Positions 12,691 through 23,760 of a DNA stretch of 64,000 nt are shown here, piece after piece. Position numbers and translations under genes: made by a program. The first letter of the stretch is position 1. The number at the start of each line of letters is the position of its first letter. Location of the stretch: assembly GCA_030762175.1 (NCBI GenBank), contig CM060840.1:41563501-41627500 (forward strand). Reading direction: 5' to 3'. This DNA is from Metallyticus violacea (taxonomy: Eukaryota > Arthropoda > Insecta > Mantodea > Metallyticidae). The notes beneath the pieces are model-generated. The model was not told the DNA's origin, searched no databases, and saw only the letters and a list, made by a program, of their open reading frames with translations.

Positions 12691-15515
12691 TTATAAATGT
12701 TATTGAGAAATAATTAATATTAAAGTTTAAATAAATATACTTTATTTTTACACTTTTAGTTACACTCCAAGGAAAACAAACCCAAACTCTCCGATGACAA
12801 ACATTATTTGAATTTGCTTAGTTTGTTTTATGATGGAAGAAACGCAACCCTCCTTAGGACTTCCCCCTAACTATGATAAGAATCCTCCGCAATTCAAAGA
12901 AGCGTCTAAACCGTGGGCTACAGATAATTGGAAGCTTAGCTGGTACCGTCTATGTATTTGCTTCTAAGAAACGTTTGAAATTAAAGGAAGGTTAATCTCC
13001 CTTGCTAATAGCTTATTATTTACCTTGCTACCGCAAGTATAGCATTTAAATGAAAGCTAAATTGCGTAGGCAGGTTTATGGTTAAATGTGCTCGCATCCA
13101 TTAAATACAGTTCCAACTGCTTCCTTTTAGATTCTATCCGAAGGTTTGTCTTCATTCTTTAATTATTAAGCTTAAATGTTTCGTGTGTTGGGGTAGAATA
13201 AAATAAAATATTATTGAACAATCTGGAGTTAACGGAAAGATAAAAAATAGTGCTGAAGATTAATACTCTGGAGCAATCTCCTGAGAATATCACAATTGTA
13301 TTAAGCCCTTGATGTTCTACGCCAACAACCCAGAACGTAGGTGTTTGTGCGATTATGAAGAACGAATGAAATTTGTATACGTGCTATATAAGACCGGACC
13401 ACAAGCGGCAAAGTTAGCGAATTTCATCATTGAGCAGCAGAAAAACGTCATAAGGCCGCTTGACCCGTACTCTCTGCTTCGGATCTACACACCTCTATAA
13501 AGCCAACAGCATGAAGAAGACATGGGTCCGGGCAGGAGTTTCACGATTACATATTAATGCTTTGTTTGCACGCGTGAACGGGATAAAGGGCGGTGAAGTG
13601 TTTTGTTATATGCTGCTTTGATTCACTAAAACTACTGAAGAGGGGCATACAAGTATTAGCCTCTCTTGTGGCATTTTAGTTGAAAGATTATTTAGCAAAC
13701 AGTCATTAAATTTACGAGTCAGCAAGCAACTACTGTGTGGGAAGACTCTTTAATTGTGAAGTGTAAGGTTAGAAGTCTGAAAGTTCAGCATATATTTTCT
13801 ATTGCAGAAATAAATGTTAAAGTTTCAAGTCCGCAAGTAAGTATGTACAAATCAAACCAATTCACACCTTATCTACTCTGGGATGTCATAAATGTGTGGA
13901 CAGAGGTGGAAGGCAGTATCCTCTTTATTTCTTAAAATGTAAAGGTGCTTAAATTATTTTATGTCATACAAATTTAAAGAAACAAATTAATTATGAAAAG
14001 TGAATGATATGAAAAAAATCGCGCAAGTGGTTAATGCCTGTACTTCTCTCTCTATATTTGTTATAATGCCCACAGAGTGACAGCATGCAGTTTATTTTTA
14101 ATGTTCTGTTTCTTGAAATAAAAAAAATATATAACTCTCCAATACATTTCTTTATTGAAACTAAACTATCTATTATCCAAAATAATAAGGGAAGGAAATC
14201 TTGGATAAACACAATTTCGTGGTTTCAATGAAAAACAGAAAAACTTATAAGAAAGAGGCTACTCCCGAAATGTAAGGTTAGGGAACTGATATATTATTAC
14301 AAAATCAGCAGCCTGGTATTGTAGGAACAGACAAGTATGACTGCTTTATTTTATTCTTGACGATGCTGAAATAGCAAATATCAGCCTCGACATAAACATA
14401 AATATTGAGAAAGTAAAAGAAAGCTATACGGTCCATTCAAGAGCTTGTGAAATGGTATGAAATGAAATTTAAACTTTTATATGAATTTTCTATCAAAGAC
14501 TTTAGGGAGGGAAAGATAAATACTGAAGCATTTTGGCCAAATGATAATTGAAGAATAGCAGTTTATATGGTATAACTTCTCTTCTTAAAAAGAGTCATTT
14601 GGTTTGTTGGTATTAGGTCTAAACCTCAGAGAAAGGCTACAGACAAACTTGCAACTATCAGAAATGCGTTTGAAATATTTATTGCAAGCTGCTAGAGACT
14701 CTGCTATATTGCAGAGTTCGTTACTTTCTGCATTTAGAATGTTCAAAGCAAAGAGCAACAACCAAATATAAAATATGGTGGAATATGTTCAAGATATAAA
14801 GTAAACAGAAATACCAGGGATTTTGTGTTGAATGCAAAGCATTTCCTGTTTTAAATCATGGTTAAATTGTTTGCTCTTAGTGTTAAACCCCAGAGGCTTT
14901 GTCAAGTTCATGAAGTTGAATTATGAAGAATTTATGAAAGATGCTTCTCTTTTACATAAACACTACTGTTATATTTTAAATAAATTATTATTAAAGAAAA
15001 ATATCACATTAGGGAATATAAAATACATGTAACCCTAAGAATAAAATAAATTCATACAATATAAATATTTGACACTTAATTTGAAATAGTTGAACTGACA
15101 GATCAATTCATCTATAAACGTTACAGGATTAAAGAACAGTGTGGTTGTTAAAAGGAAAAATCTATTTTACAGGTGAGATTCAAATATACTTCCGAACAAT
15201 TTTATTAGCGAAACACCGCCATTAAATGAAGTTTTCTATCAGTAGTTTTAGCTTATTCCAGTATCGGAAGTTTAGAATATATAGAAATTTAAGATTAGTT
15301 GGAACGACATAACTGAATTTTTTTATGTAAATTAAAGAACAAGTTATCTAAGGAACTGCAAAAACGACTGGATATTAGCACTCTAGTAGTGACTCAAAGA
15401 TAAATTCATAATTTGGTATAATGTACAGAGTTTATCTCTTCAAAGCATACAAAAGGGTCCCATTGCTTTTCTTCCTTTTGCCACTCTTATAGGTATATTT
15501 GCCTGTAAGCTTTTT
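12691..15515. other. Intergenic DNA, no gene recognised
   Basis: Short unrelated open frames only (for example 13309-13500 plus, 13991-14212 minus) with no recognised domain. The 5' part could hold further unrecognisable LINE sequence continuing from 12690. Confidence 0.4.
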
Positions 15516-15526
15516 TTTAAAGCATC

Positions 15527-15795
15527 ATTTACGGACGCTCTTTAACATCTCAGGACATTCAATTCAGGGCCTGAAAGGGCGGATAAATTTTGCTCAGAGG
15601 CCTCTTTCAGGCTCGAGGTTCTTTTACATGACGTAAATCTACAACACGGAATCCGCGGCTTTACATCCCTTCCGAAGGGAGTCATACTTAGGATTTTTAC
15701 GCCCGAAAAAGTCCATCGACCCTTGTCGGGATTGAACCCGCGATCTTGGGTTTACAAGGTAAGTATGATTACCACTAGACCACCAGGACCGACTA
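15527..15795 (-). mobile_element. SINE family A copy, minus strand
   Basis: Read on the minus strand it starts at GTCGGTCCTGGTGGTCTAGT (A box) near 15793 and passes a B box (GCGGGTTCAATCCCG). It then carries the family A body and ends with GAGATGTTAAAGAGCGTCCG near 15530. Flanking AAGCATC at 15520-15526 and 15800-15806 is a likely 7-bp target-site duplication. The 5' ends of this copy and the next (15882) face each other. Confidence 0.9.
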
Positions 15796-15881
15796 AATAA
15801 GCATCTAAGACGCTTGTAAGTGAAGTAGATAAAGGCTCTATGTACAAAGAATTTAATTAAAATGTGTCTTATGCTGATTTT

Positions 15882-16166
15882 ATCGGTCCTGGTGTTTTAG
15901 CGGTAACCATACTTGCCTTATAAACCCAAGATCGCGGGTTCGACCCCGGCTAGACCGATGGGTTTTTTCGGGCGTAAAAATCCTAAGTATGGCTTCCTTC
16001 GGAAGGGAAGTAAAGCCGTGGGTCCCGTGTCGTACATTTACGGCACGGTAAAGAACCTCAAGCCTGAAAGAAGATCCCTCTGAGCAAAATTTGTCTGTTG
16101 TTTCACCCCTGATTTGAATGGGACGCTGAGGACTTGAGATGTCCGTCAATAAACCAAATAAAAAAA
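15882..16166 (+). mobile_element. SINE family A copy, plus strand
   Basis: Begins CGGTCCTGGTGTTTTAGCGG, has B box GCGGGTTCGACCCCGG, the complete body, and ends GTCCGTCAATAAACCAAATA then an A-run. The A box is slightly diverged. It forms the second half of an inverted pair with 15527-15795, separated by about 85 bp. Open frames running through it (for example 15880-16149 minus) are SINE body read in translation, not genes. Confidence 0.9.
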
Positions 16167-16169
16167 TGC

Positions 16170-17950
16170 TTATTCGCAGTCGATTGGGGAGCTTTGTACA
16201 TCATAGAGAAAGGTCAGTAGATCGCTGGCAATTCGATATCGCTAACAATTGTTGTACATTAGCTATTTACCCACAAACATTCGGTCAGTGGAGCTTTTAC
16301 AACTTTTATAAGCCGATACCAGCAACAGTTCGTATAGCTGCTTGCACAAACCACACCTGAACAATAACACCACCAAAACATCTATAAAGAGTACTGCATT
16401 ATTACTTGATTTTTCTATAACTGTATAAATGGGGCATTTTAATACATCGACAAAAGCAACTATTTACCTATTTTTATTTCACCGTTTCAATCAAATCGTA
16501 TCGAACAACATATGAGTAAATAAATAGCGTGCTTTATCACAGTTTTAGCCGTTATGACCGAGTTTGGGTGCGATAACTAAATTATGATGATTGTTCTTTT
16601 TGCGGTTTAATTTCTCCTCCTCTAGGGAGAGCAAAAACCACTTCATTAATTACAATGTAATTAAAAATAATGTACGATAATTCTCAAACCCTGCAGCTGA
16701 ATATTACCCACAATAATTATTGTGAAATGAGTTTTTTGACAGGGAGTTTTAATACAAATGTGTCATATTTTACAAAGCGGATGAAAAAGTATATCCTTCA
16801 AAACACAGCCTGAGTCAAAATGTTTTAAACGATATCAGAAAAGTTTGTAGACTTGCAAGGTAGGTACAATAAAAATCCACGAGATGAAAGAACATCTTTT
16901 CAAGTTTTAAAATTGTACGCCGTTACATGTCGATGTTCAGGTACGTAAGAGGGATGTTGGATAAATACCTGCAAACTCAAAAGGTTTTATCTATTCACTC
17001 TTATAGTGACCCTAATGTATACAACCATTATGTACCCTTCCGCAATTTGCGCCAAGGATACTGCCCCGTTGTCAGGAACATGTAGCTAGGTATAAGCGAC
17101 GTAATGACAAAAGGCCGGTAAATTCTGAGGTTAGGTTTACTATCTTCTTTATTGCGAGTGTCGGACACTTTTAGCAGAACTTTGAAAATACGTTTACAAT
17201 AATTTTCCCCCACTAGTTAAAGGCTTGCCGGTTTATGCTTTACATAATATGCCTCCGTAGAAACAGCAGCGCGTGGTTAGTTAGCGTTAGTTATGATAAA
17301 AAGCGCAAACTGCTTATGCCTCGTCTTGTTTAAACAACCGCTGAATCATGCGATTGGTAGTTGTAGCGCATCAATTTGCAACTAAGTCATTAGTAATTAA
17401 CTTCTAGTCATAAATATTGTTTTTTGTATAGTAGATGTTATTTATTAGTGAACCCATCCTGAAATTTAGATTGTTAAGATGGAACTACTTTCTCTGCACG
17501 CATTGCTACTGTATTGTACTTGACTGCATACAGTCATGTAATGGCGTCAAGGAGCCGCTATAGCAGCAGGCAATGAAGCTGAAAAAGGAGTTTGAGCTTT
17601 GTTTTAATCGGAATCACTCTAAGGGGGAATAGAGAGTAGTAGCACTAAACTAGTGGGACGATGTAAACAGAATAGCTGCTACCCGCCGCTTCAAATATAG
17701 GAAAAGTAATATCTTGCTGTAGCAAGTGCAGTGGCGAGTTGGTTATTCAGCACAGATTAAATCAAGTCTATTAAAGGTGTAGGGCTATTATTAAATGTAC
17801 GATAAACCCAAGCTAAGTAATGTTTTATTAATGTAATATAATTAAATAATGTGTTAATAAGCACATTATTTTAATCTAGTTTAGCGCATTATAGGAAAAC
17901 GATGCTCTGATTTACAACTACCAAGGTTTTACAATTGGTAGCTCATATAT
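16170..17950. other. AT-rich intergenic DNA, no gene recognised
   Basis: No recognised transposon or coding sequence. The region 17000-17350 is a little richer in G+C but has only short frames. Confidence 0.45.
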
Positions 17951-17955
17951 TATCA

Positions 17956-18132
<177 letters not shown>

Positions 18133-18318
18133 TTACCTTTTTGTGTTACACCAGTTTTACTGACATGGCACCAAAGGTATTGAATGGAATACTATTGCTA
18201 AAATTTTCGAAAATATACCGGTTGAATCGTCTAAAACTTGAATCGCAAATATTTATGAAATGTATTGCTTTCAAGTTTAGACCGGAGCTCATAATTGCAG
18301 CCCATGCACAGGTGTTAA

Positions 18319-18612
18319 AGTCGCTACAAGTATGGTGTAGGGTAACCATACTTGCTTCTTAAACGCAAGATCGGGTTCAATCCTGGCAAGGATTGATGAA
18401 TATTTTCGGGCGTAAAAATCTAGCATGAATCCTTTCGGAAGGGAAGTAAAGCTATGGGTCCCATGTCGTAGATTTACGGCATGTAGAAGAACCTCAAGCC
18501 TGAAGGAAGAGACCTCCGAGCAAAATTTAGCGGCCGTTTCACGCCCTGAATTGCATAGAACGATGATGACATGAGATGTTAAAGAGCGTTCTTAAATAAA
18601 CCAAATCCACAA
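18319..18612 (+). mobile_element. SINE family A copy, diverged
   Basis: The head is eroded (GGTGTAGGGTAACCATACTTG, B box GATCGGGTTCAATCCTGG with a small deletion), but the body is clear: TTTTCGGGCGTAAAAATC, CCTTTCGGAAGGGAAGTAAA, CTCAAGCCTGAAGGAAGAG, GAGATGTTAAAGAGCGTT and a tail at CTTAAATAAACCAAATCC. Many substitutions mark this as one of the older copies here. Confidence 0.85.
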
Positions 18613-18775
18613 TACAGATGTTAAAAATTATTATAATGTGTATTTCTTGAAAAAAGTTACATTTTTCAAATAGAACAATGCCTATTGACATCAAGAAAAT
18701 AAAACTATAAGAAATTAGAATGACAATGATGATTTTTATATGATTCTAGGGCAAATAGTTTACGAGCTATAAACC

Positions 18776-18849
18776 GCACGGATGGCTAAGGTCGTTAAGG
18801 CGCGGAATCATGAACGGAAGTTCTGAGTTTCGAATCCCGCTAGGATAGC
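18776..18849 (+). mobile_element. Isolated SINE family B tRNA-like head
   Basis: Only the tRNA-related portion is present: GATGGCTAAGGTCGTTAAGG (A-box region), then GAGTTTCGAATCCCGCTAGG (B-box region). It stops exactly where a second B head begins at 18850. It is therefore an extra head joined directly to a full B element, as in a tandem or recombined SINE. Confidence 0.8.
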
Positions 18850-19134
18850 CACGGGTGGCCGAGGTTAAGGTGCGGACTCGTGAGCGGGAGGTTGGTGTTC
18901 GAATCTACCAGGACTGTCCTCTCTGACTGAGGTTTTTTCTAGGTTTTCCTCAGTCCCCATAAATGGCAAATCCCGGGGAGTTGCCCTAAACATAGGCCTG
19001 GTACGTTTCCTTCCTTAAAAAAAGTCATTTCCCGATATATCATTTCATCTCATGTATCATCAGTGTCCACTACCTGTGGTACCTCAGTAGGAAAAATGAG
19101 CGTTTTAACACCATAAAAAAAAAAAAAAAAAAAA
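18850..19134 (+). mobile_element. SINE family B copy, full length with A tail
   Basis: Starts CCACGGGTGGCCGAGGTTAA; B box GTTCGAATCTACCAGG. The body has all landmarks (CTCTGACTGAGG, GGTTTTCCTCAGTCCC, AAATGGCAAATCCCGGGG, the ATATATCATTTCATCTC block, TGTGGTACCTCAGTAGG) and ends in a 20-base A-run at 19115-19134. Directly abutted upstream by an extra head (18776-18849) and downstream by a headless third B body (19135). Confidence 0.9.
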
Positions 19135-19650
19135 CCAGGACCGTCCTCCCTGACTGAGGTTTATTTCAGGTTTTCCTCAGTCCTCATAATGGCAAATGTC
19201 GGGGAGATACCCTAAACTTGTAACAGGCCTAAGCCTGTAACATTTCTTTCCTTAAAAAAAGTCATTTCCCGATATATAATTTCATCCTATGTATTAGTTG
19301 GTCCTGGTGGTGTAGTGCTTGCCTTCTAAACACACGGTTGCGGGTTCAAACCCGGCCAGGATCGATGGATTTTTTTTCGGGCGTAAAAATCCCAAGTATG
19401 GCTTCCTTCGGAAGGGAAGTAAAGCCGTGGGTCCCGTGTCGTACATTTAAGAAAAAGAACCTCAAACCTAAAAAAAAGAGGTATCTGAGCAAAATTTGTC
19501 GACCGTTTCACGCCCACAATTGAATGGGACGCTGGTGACCTGAGATGTTAAAGAGCGTCCTTAAATAAAACGAAAAAAATCCTAAATATTATCAGTGTTC
19601 ACCGCCTGTGGTGCCTCAGTAGTAAAAAATGGTGTTAAACACTATTAAAA
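19135..19650 (+). mobile_element. Headless SINE family B body, split by a SINE A insertion
   Basis: The body starts at CCAGGACCGTCCTCCCTGAC right after the A-run of the previous copy, with no tRNA head. It runs through GGTTTTCCTCAGTCC and the ATATATAATTTCATCC block to 19296, is interrupted by family A (19297-19586), and resumes at ATCAGTGTTCACCGCCTGTG, ending at GTTAAACACTATTAAAA near 19650. The join matches an uninterrupted B copy, and TATTA flanks both sides of the insertion. Confidence 0.88.
19297..19586 (+). mobile_element. SINE family A copy nested in SINE B
   Basis: Starts GTTGGTCCTGGTGGTGTAGT; some bases of the A-box/anticodon region are deleted. B box GCGGGTTCAAACCCGGCC. The complete body ends GAGATGTTAAAGAGCGTCC then TTAAATAAAACG. 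It sits inside the headless B body with TATTA at 19292-19296 and 19587-19591. It inserted after that B copy did, which gives a relative age at this locus. Confidence 0.9.
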
Positions 19651-19806
19651 TAGTAAATATGTATAATTGTCTGTTTCATTTAAGTGCTTAGTTACTAGGC
19701 TATGAAGCTTGAGTGTTTGTTTTCATTTAGTTTCCTTTACACTGATTGCATTTGAACTTCCTTGTCAATACTTTATGATAGTACGTGAAGAAGGACGTGC
19801 AGAAAG

Positions 19807-20200
19807 ATGGTATTTACTAATGCTAAAAAATCGATATGCTCATCTTGTATGGAGAATGTAGAAAGAATGCAGTTGTTTCTTGCTCAAAGATATCCCAATA
19901 GAAGTAATACGCTTACCTTAACCGATTGTTTCAAAATCGTTGGATTGGACAAAGGGGAGCTGTACTTTGGCCTTCCGGTTCACCAGCTTTGACCTCTTTA
20001 AGGATTTCTCTATGGGGAAAGCTAAACAACTGTCTACAAGGAGAGCCGACTGCACAAGAAGACATGAAACAACATATTACAGCTGTCTATTTTGAAATTT
20101 CTGCTGAAATGCTACAATAAGTGCCGCAATCTTTACTTGACAGACTGAAAGCTTGCATTGTAGCTGTGGTCATCATTTTGAACACCATCTGTGAAGGCCA
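19807..20200 (+). mobile_element. Internally deleted mariner-like (DUF4817-type) transposase remnant
   Basis: The first 44 codons or so from ATG 19807 match the N-terminal helix-turn-helix region called DUF4817: MVFTNAKK, then VERMQLFLAQRYPNRSNTLT. From about 19930 the sequence jumps to the C-terminal catalytic part of the same family, in another frame: RWIGQRGAVLWPSGSPALTS, then a LWGKL block, EDMKQHITAVYFEISAEMLQ and, after a stop, VPQSLLDRLKACIV. The central several hundred bases with the first catalytic Asp residues are missing. Family patterns are from memory. This is a dead copy, possibly a deletion derivative that could have moved only in trans. Confidence 0.72.
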
Positions 20201-20689
20201 GTTTTCTCCGACTTCTTCAGATTTCACAGAATTTGTTTTTCACTTTTGTATTTCTTAACAGTACTGACACATAGTACAGTAAAATCACTTTAAATACAAA
20301 ATGTAACATTTGTTTTCTTGGAAATTCAGAAGGAAAAAGTTACTACACACACACACTAAATAATAATGATAAACGTCGTAGCCTAGTAACTAAGGAGTTA
20401 GTTGGAGCAACCAGCTGTACAATTTTCACATTACTGTAGCTGGTAACCTACTTGCATTGGAGGAACCAAGTTCCTCCAGTTATACTTTCCTAATATCAAT
20501 AGCCATTTTTCCATTTGATAAACTTTTTTTTTTCAAAAAATACATATTCTAATAATTATAATATCTACTGCAATTATGAGCCCTTGTCTAAACTTCAGTT
20601 TTGTGAATATATCAACTTCTATTTCAGGAGTATTCGCTGTGCAAGTTTGAGATGATTCACGTGTATAGTAACATAACAAACAGCGAAAC

Positions 20690-20940
20690 GTCCACAATAA
20701 ACCAGATTCAGTAACTGTCCAGGCAACGTTTCTATCTATTGCTTCATGCAGACGCCTTGGAATTGAATATACTAAGTGCTGAAAGAAATTTGATCCGTTT
20801 GCAATCTTGTCCATTTATTTCACTCGTTTTCTGTAGTTCAGGAATCCAGCGGTTGACCATTTGAGCCCAAATATTTTAAATTGTTTTTAGATGGAGTATT
20901 TACTGGACCAGTCCAAGGCTTGGATATCGGGAATTGGCTT
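20690..20940 (-). mobile_element. Tc1-like transposase C-terminal remnant
   Basis: On the minus strand a piece reading IQALDWSSKYS resembles the Tc1 motif LDWP-QSPDLNPIE with the central residues damaged. Further down, FFQHLVYSIPRRLHEAIDRN resembles the family's C-terminus (C-RLV-SMPRR---VI). A 93-codon frame (20533-20814) is open through the end. The rest of the element is not recognisable. It could instead belong to a related mariner group. Confidence 0.45.
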
Positions 20941-21474
20941 AACCGACCAGCACGGTACATACCGCTGTTGTTCTGCACCAACCTAAGCTGCGGTTCTAAT
21001 CCTGGGAAGAACTACGTTCTTGAGCACTCATATTGGGCATAATTTCTGCTACCACTCCAGGTTTATGTCCATATTATAATAATGAATAAAAACTATGGAA
21101 AAACTGCATTTATTTGTAATGGAGCCCATGGCTTCAACTGTTTGATCCTCAGTTATGAATAGACGGTGGATCAGAGTGTCAGCTGGCGACTCAAATTACT
21201 AGTGCACAGAGTGGAATGTCTAGGCACGCGCTGCCTACGTACAGACGGTGGGTACGGAAATATACCGTAGTAGGCATGATGTTCCGCTTCGCAAACAGTG
21301 GGTGTATGCTACGGTTACTGTAATAGAAAAACAGATACAAAGTATATCTGTATTTGAGAATACAGGTATCCCCATGTACCACTCATATTTGTACAGAGTC
21401 AAACAGAGCAGTTAGGAATGACCCTGGTGTGCTATTTATCAACAGTCAGAAAGCCTAAGGAAAAAGTGTGCAAA

Positions 21475-22560
21475 GTATTTGAGTTCAGAGGTAATATCTT
21501 CAGCAGTGAAAGAGAAATAATTACTCATAATATATGTAAATTAAGTTAAAAGCTACGAAAAAATGACGATTAGAAAGACGCTGCAACAGCAGAAAACACA
21601 GGGCATGCATACAAGAAACTCCGCCAACATCAGATGCAAATTCAAATGAAACATTTTGCAGCTACTTGAGCTATGAAAATCGGTGCATACATCCCGTTTA
21701 AAAATTAAATAATCCAAACAAATGTCCAATAATGCATTCCAAGTGAATCGACATAATAGAAAAATTATTTTCCCCCCTTTGTACCAGGACGATGTGAACA
21801 AAATCAGGAATACTAACACCTAACTCTCCTGTAAAAAGAAAAATTACTGATATGTGAGACGATAGAAAAAATGAACCACACAACAATGACAGCTATATTT
21901 TTTATGTAATCATTTTTTTATCCTAATGGTATAAGGCATAATAATGTACTTCTTTTAGTCAAAGATACTGCGCCCTATATGATAAAACAAATAGCACAAG
22001 GACTCCATATATAGCTAATGTTAACACAATATTTCTGAAAACTCCTTCCCGAATACAAAATGAGAAGGAAATAGCCTCAGGATTCCCTTTCTACCAAACA
22101 CATAATTACAAGATGGGGTGTTTGGCTGGAGACTGCCCTCTATAAATCCCTAATTTCAGTTGAACTTCGAGCAATTTAGATTTCATAAAAAATACTTTTA
22201 GTCACTTACATAATGCCATAAAGTTATTACAAACGTCTGATTTAGGCATGCCAAAGGCTATAAAATAGTGAAAGAAGTAACTGTAAAACTTAAGAAAACC
22301 AAAGTCTGAGAGGTTACTAAGAAAGGGGAATGAGAAACTCCATAATGTGTTAGAAACTTCATCATGCGAGATGTGCTGCTGCAAAAAAGAAACAGAGACC
22401 TGCAGATCGAGTGTTGGAAATATATGACGTATTATTATATGCGTCTTGCAATGTAGAAAGAAGTTTCTCACGATATAGTTTTTGTTTAAGTGAGAGACGC
22501 AGAACTTTTGACAATCTCCGCATGTACGTTATTGTTCACTATAATGCACACACTACATGA
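21475..22560 (+). mobile_element. Decayed hAT-family transposase
   Basis: A series of plus-strand pieces appears in the order expected of a hAT transposase. A CIPSES then KNYFPPLYQDDVNKIRNTNT piece lies near 21735-21815. NGIRHNNVLLLVKDTAPYM lies at about 21923-21982. ITRWGVWLET is at 22105-22134, the hAT RW motif. SNLDFIKNTFSHLHNAIKLL follows near 22170-22225. The C-terminal dimerisation motif SCNVERSFSRYSFCLSERRR, then TFDNLRMYVIVHYN, lies at 22444-22550. At least four frame changes and many stops separate them. Which hAT subfamily this is cannot be said. Terminal inverted repeats were not identified with confidence. Confidence 0.8.
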
Positions 22561-22715
22561 TATAAGTACAGTATAGTGGTTATATAATGAGTACAAGCTA
22601 CCAGCCATCAGGTATAGCCATTTTTTGATACAACTGTAAGGTCAGTGCCGGCACGTGCCCTTGTTTACACTTGACTCTATCCCCTGAACAAATGCTCGGG
22701 ATTTAGACCTGCAGG

Positions 22716-22988
22716 TCCGAGTGATAGCGAAGAGAGCCGAACTCCGAACTGCAACGGAAACCACTTTCGATGTTGTCTCGTGACTACATTAGCGCTTAAT
22801 CTGCACGTATTGTTTTCACTTTACAATGATAGGCGTACTATTGATGTCTATGTTAGATACGCTCATTATTATACATTTACATTTCCTTATTCACATTGCA
22901 AGCAAGCAAAAGTAACAGAAAACAGTTCATCCCTACAAAAATCTCCCGTTCGGGACTGAGGAGTTCGGTTCTCTCCGCTCTCGCTCGG
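22716..22988. repeat. Imperfect inverted repeat, possible MITE ends
   Basis: TCCGAGTGATAGCGAAGAGA with its continuation GCCGAACTC (22716-22744) is, in reverse complement, nearly the same as 22961-22988 (GAGTTCGGTTCTCTCCGCTC and on), with about four differences in 28 bases. The arms are about 215 bp apart. They are GC-richer than the surroundings and follow the hAT fossil closely. They could be ends of a small non-autonomous DNA transposon or of the hAT element itself. Confidence 0.5.
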
Positions 22989-23489
22989 GACTGAAGCTAC
23001 CGCTCAAGAAATTGTACTGAGAGTAACATCCAGTTTGTTTACTTCTGGAGTCATCTTTTCTGCTTCAACATAACATTACTATTGTAAAGGGTCAATAAAC
23101 GTCATAGATAACAGTCACTCTGATTCGCCTTCTAGTTATAAATATTAATTTTTATGTCTAGAATGAATTTTAAATGTATGATATTTTTGTGTACCTTATT
23201 ACTCTTAAAATGCCGATTCAACACTAAAACACTAAGGCAACGGACTGCATACCATAATAACGTTTATATTTTGTATTTATACGTTGTTACGCATTGAAAA
23301 AGATGACAATTAAAAAAAAAGTTATTTCTAACACTAATATTAATTTGTGGTTCGAAAGTTATGTAAGCATTAACTTATTAATATTGTTATAGTTTTAACA
23401 TTACTACAGCGCAAGGGAAATAAATGAATCATTTTAAGTTTACATTACTCAGGCAGGGAATGTAAACATTTGGCTTGTATGCAGAGAAA

Positions 23490-23760
23490 GCCACTCTTTG
23501 TATTCTACATCTTGTATATATATTCAAGTTCCCTTGCGATATTGTATGCTACAGAGCTGCTTTCCTCTCCCAATGTATAGTGGGCACATACCCATCGGAA
23601 TCTGCTTTCTCATTCCCTTCATACCCCAAATACCCAATTTCATCCGCGCAGTAGAATTCCTAGCCTTTCTCCTCTTTGATTTCCGAATATTTTCTCCTGA
23701 ATTCCCCTTTTATATCCCTAGAGCATCAGAATGGCCTATTTTAATTTAGAAATGCTTGCG
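23490..23760 (-). mobile_element. Possible LINE C-terminal remnant
   Basis: On the minus strand, a frame through this block reads KLGIWGMKGMRKQIPMGMCP. This resembles the stretch before the Cys-rich C-terminus of some LINE proteins (R-G-W-L…IP…CPLC). The plus strand is pyrimidine-rich, so the putative sense strand is purine-rich, as LINE coding strands usually are. The Cys/His pattern is incomplete and this may be chance. Confidence 0.25.

Noticed and set aside
15880..16149. 89-codon minus-strand frame, and similar frames at 19326-19517, 28673-28904 and 31032-31385
   Set aside because: They all lie within SINE family A and give the same kind of peptide from the SINE body; they are repeat sequence, not genes.
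20880..21060. GCGGTTCTAATCCTGGGAAG, looking like a B box of another SINE
   Set aside because: No matching A box at the right distance and no family A or B body follows; it overlaps the putative Tc1 end.
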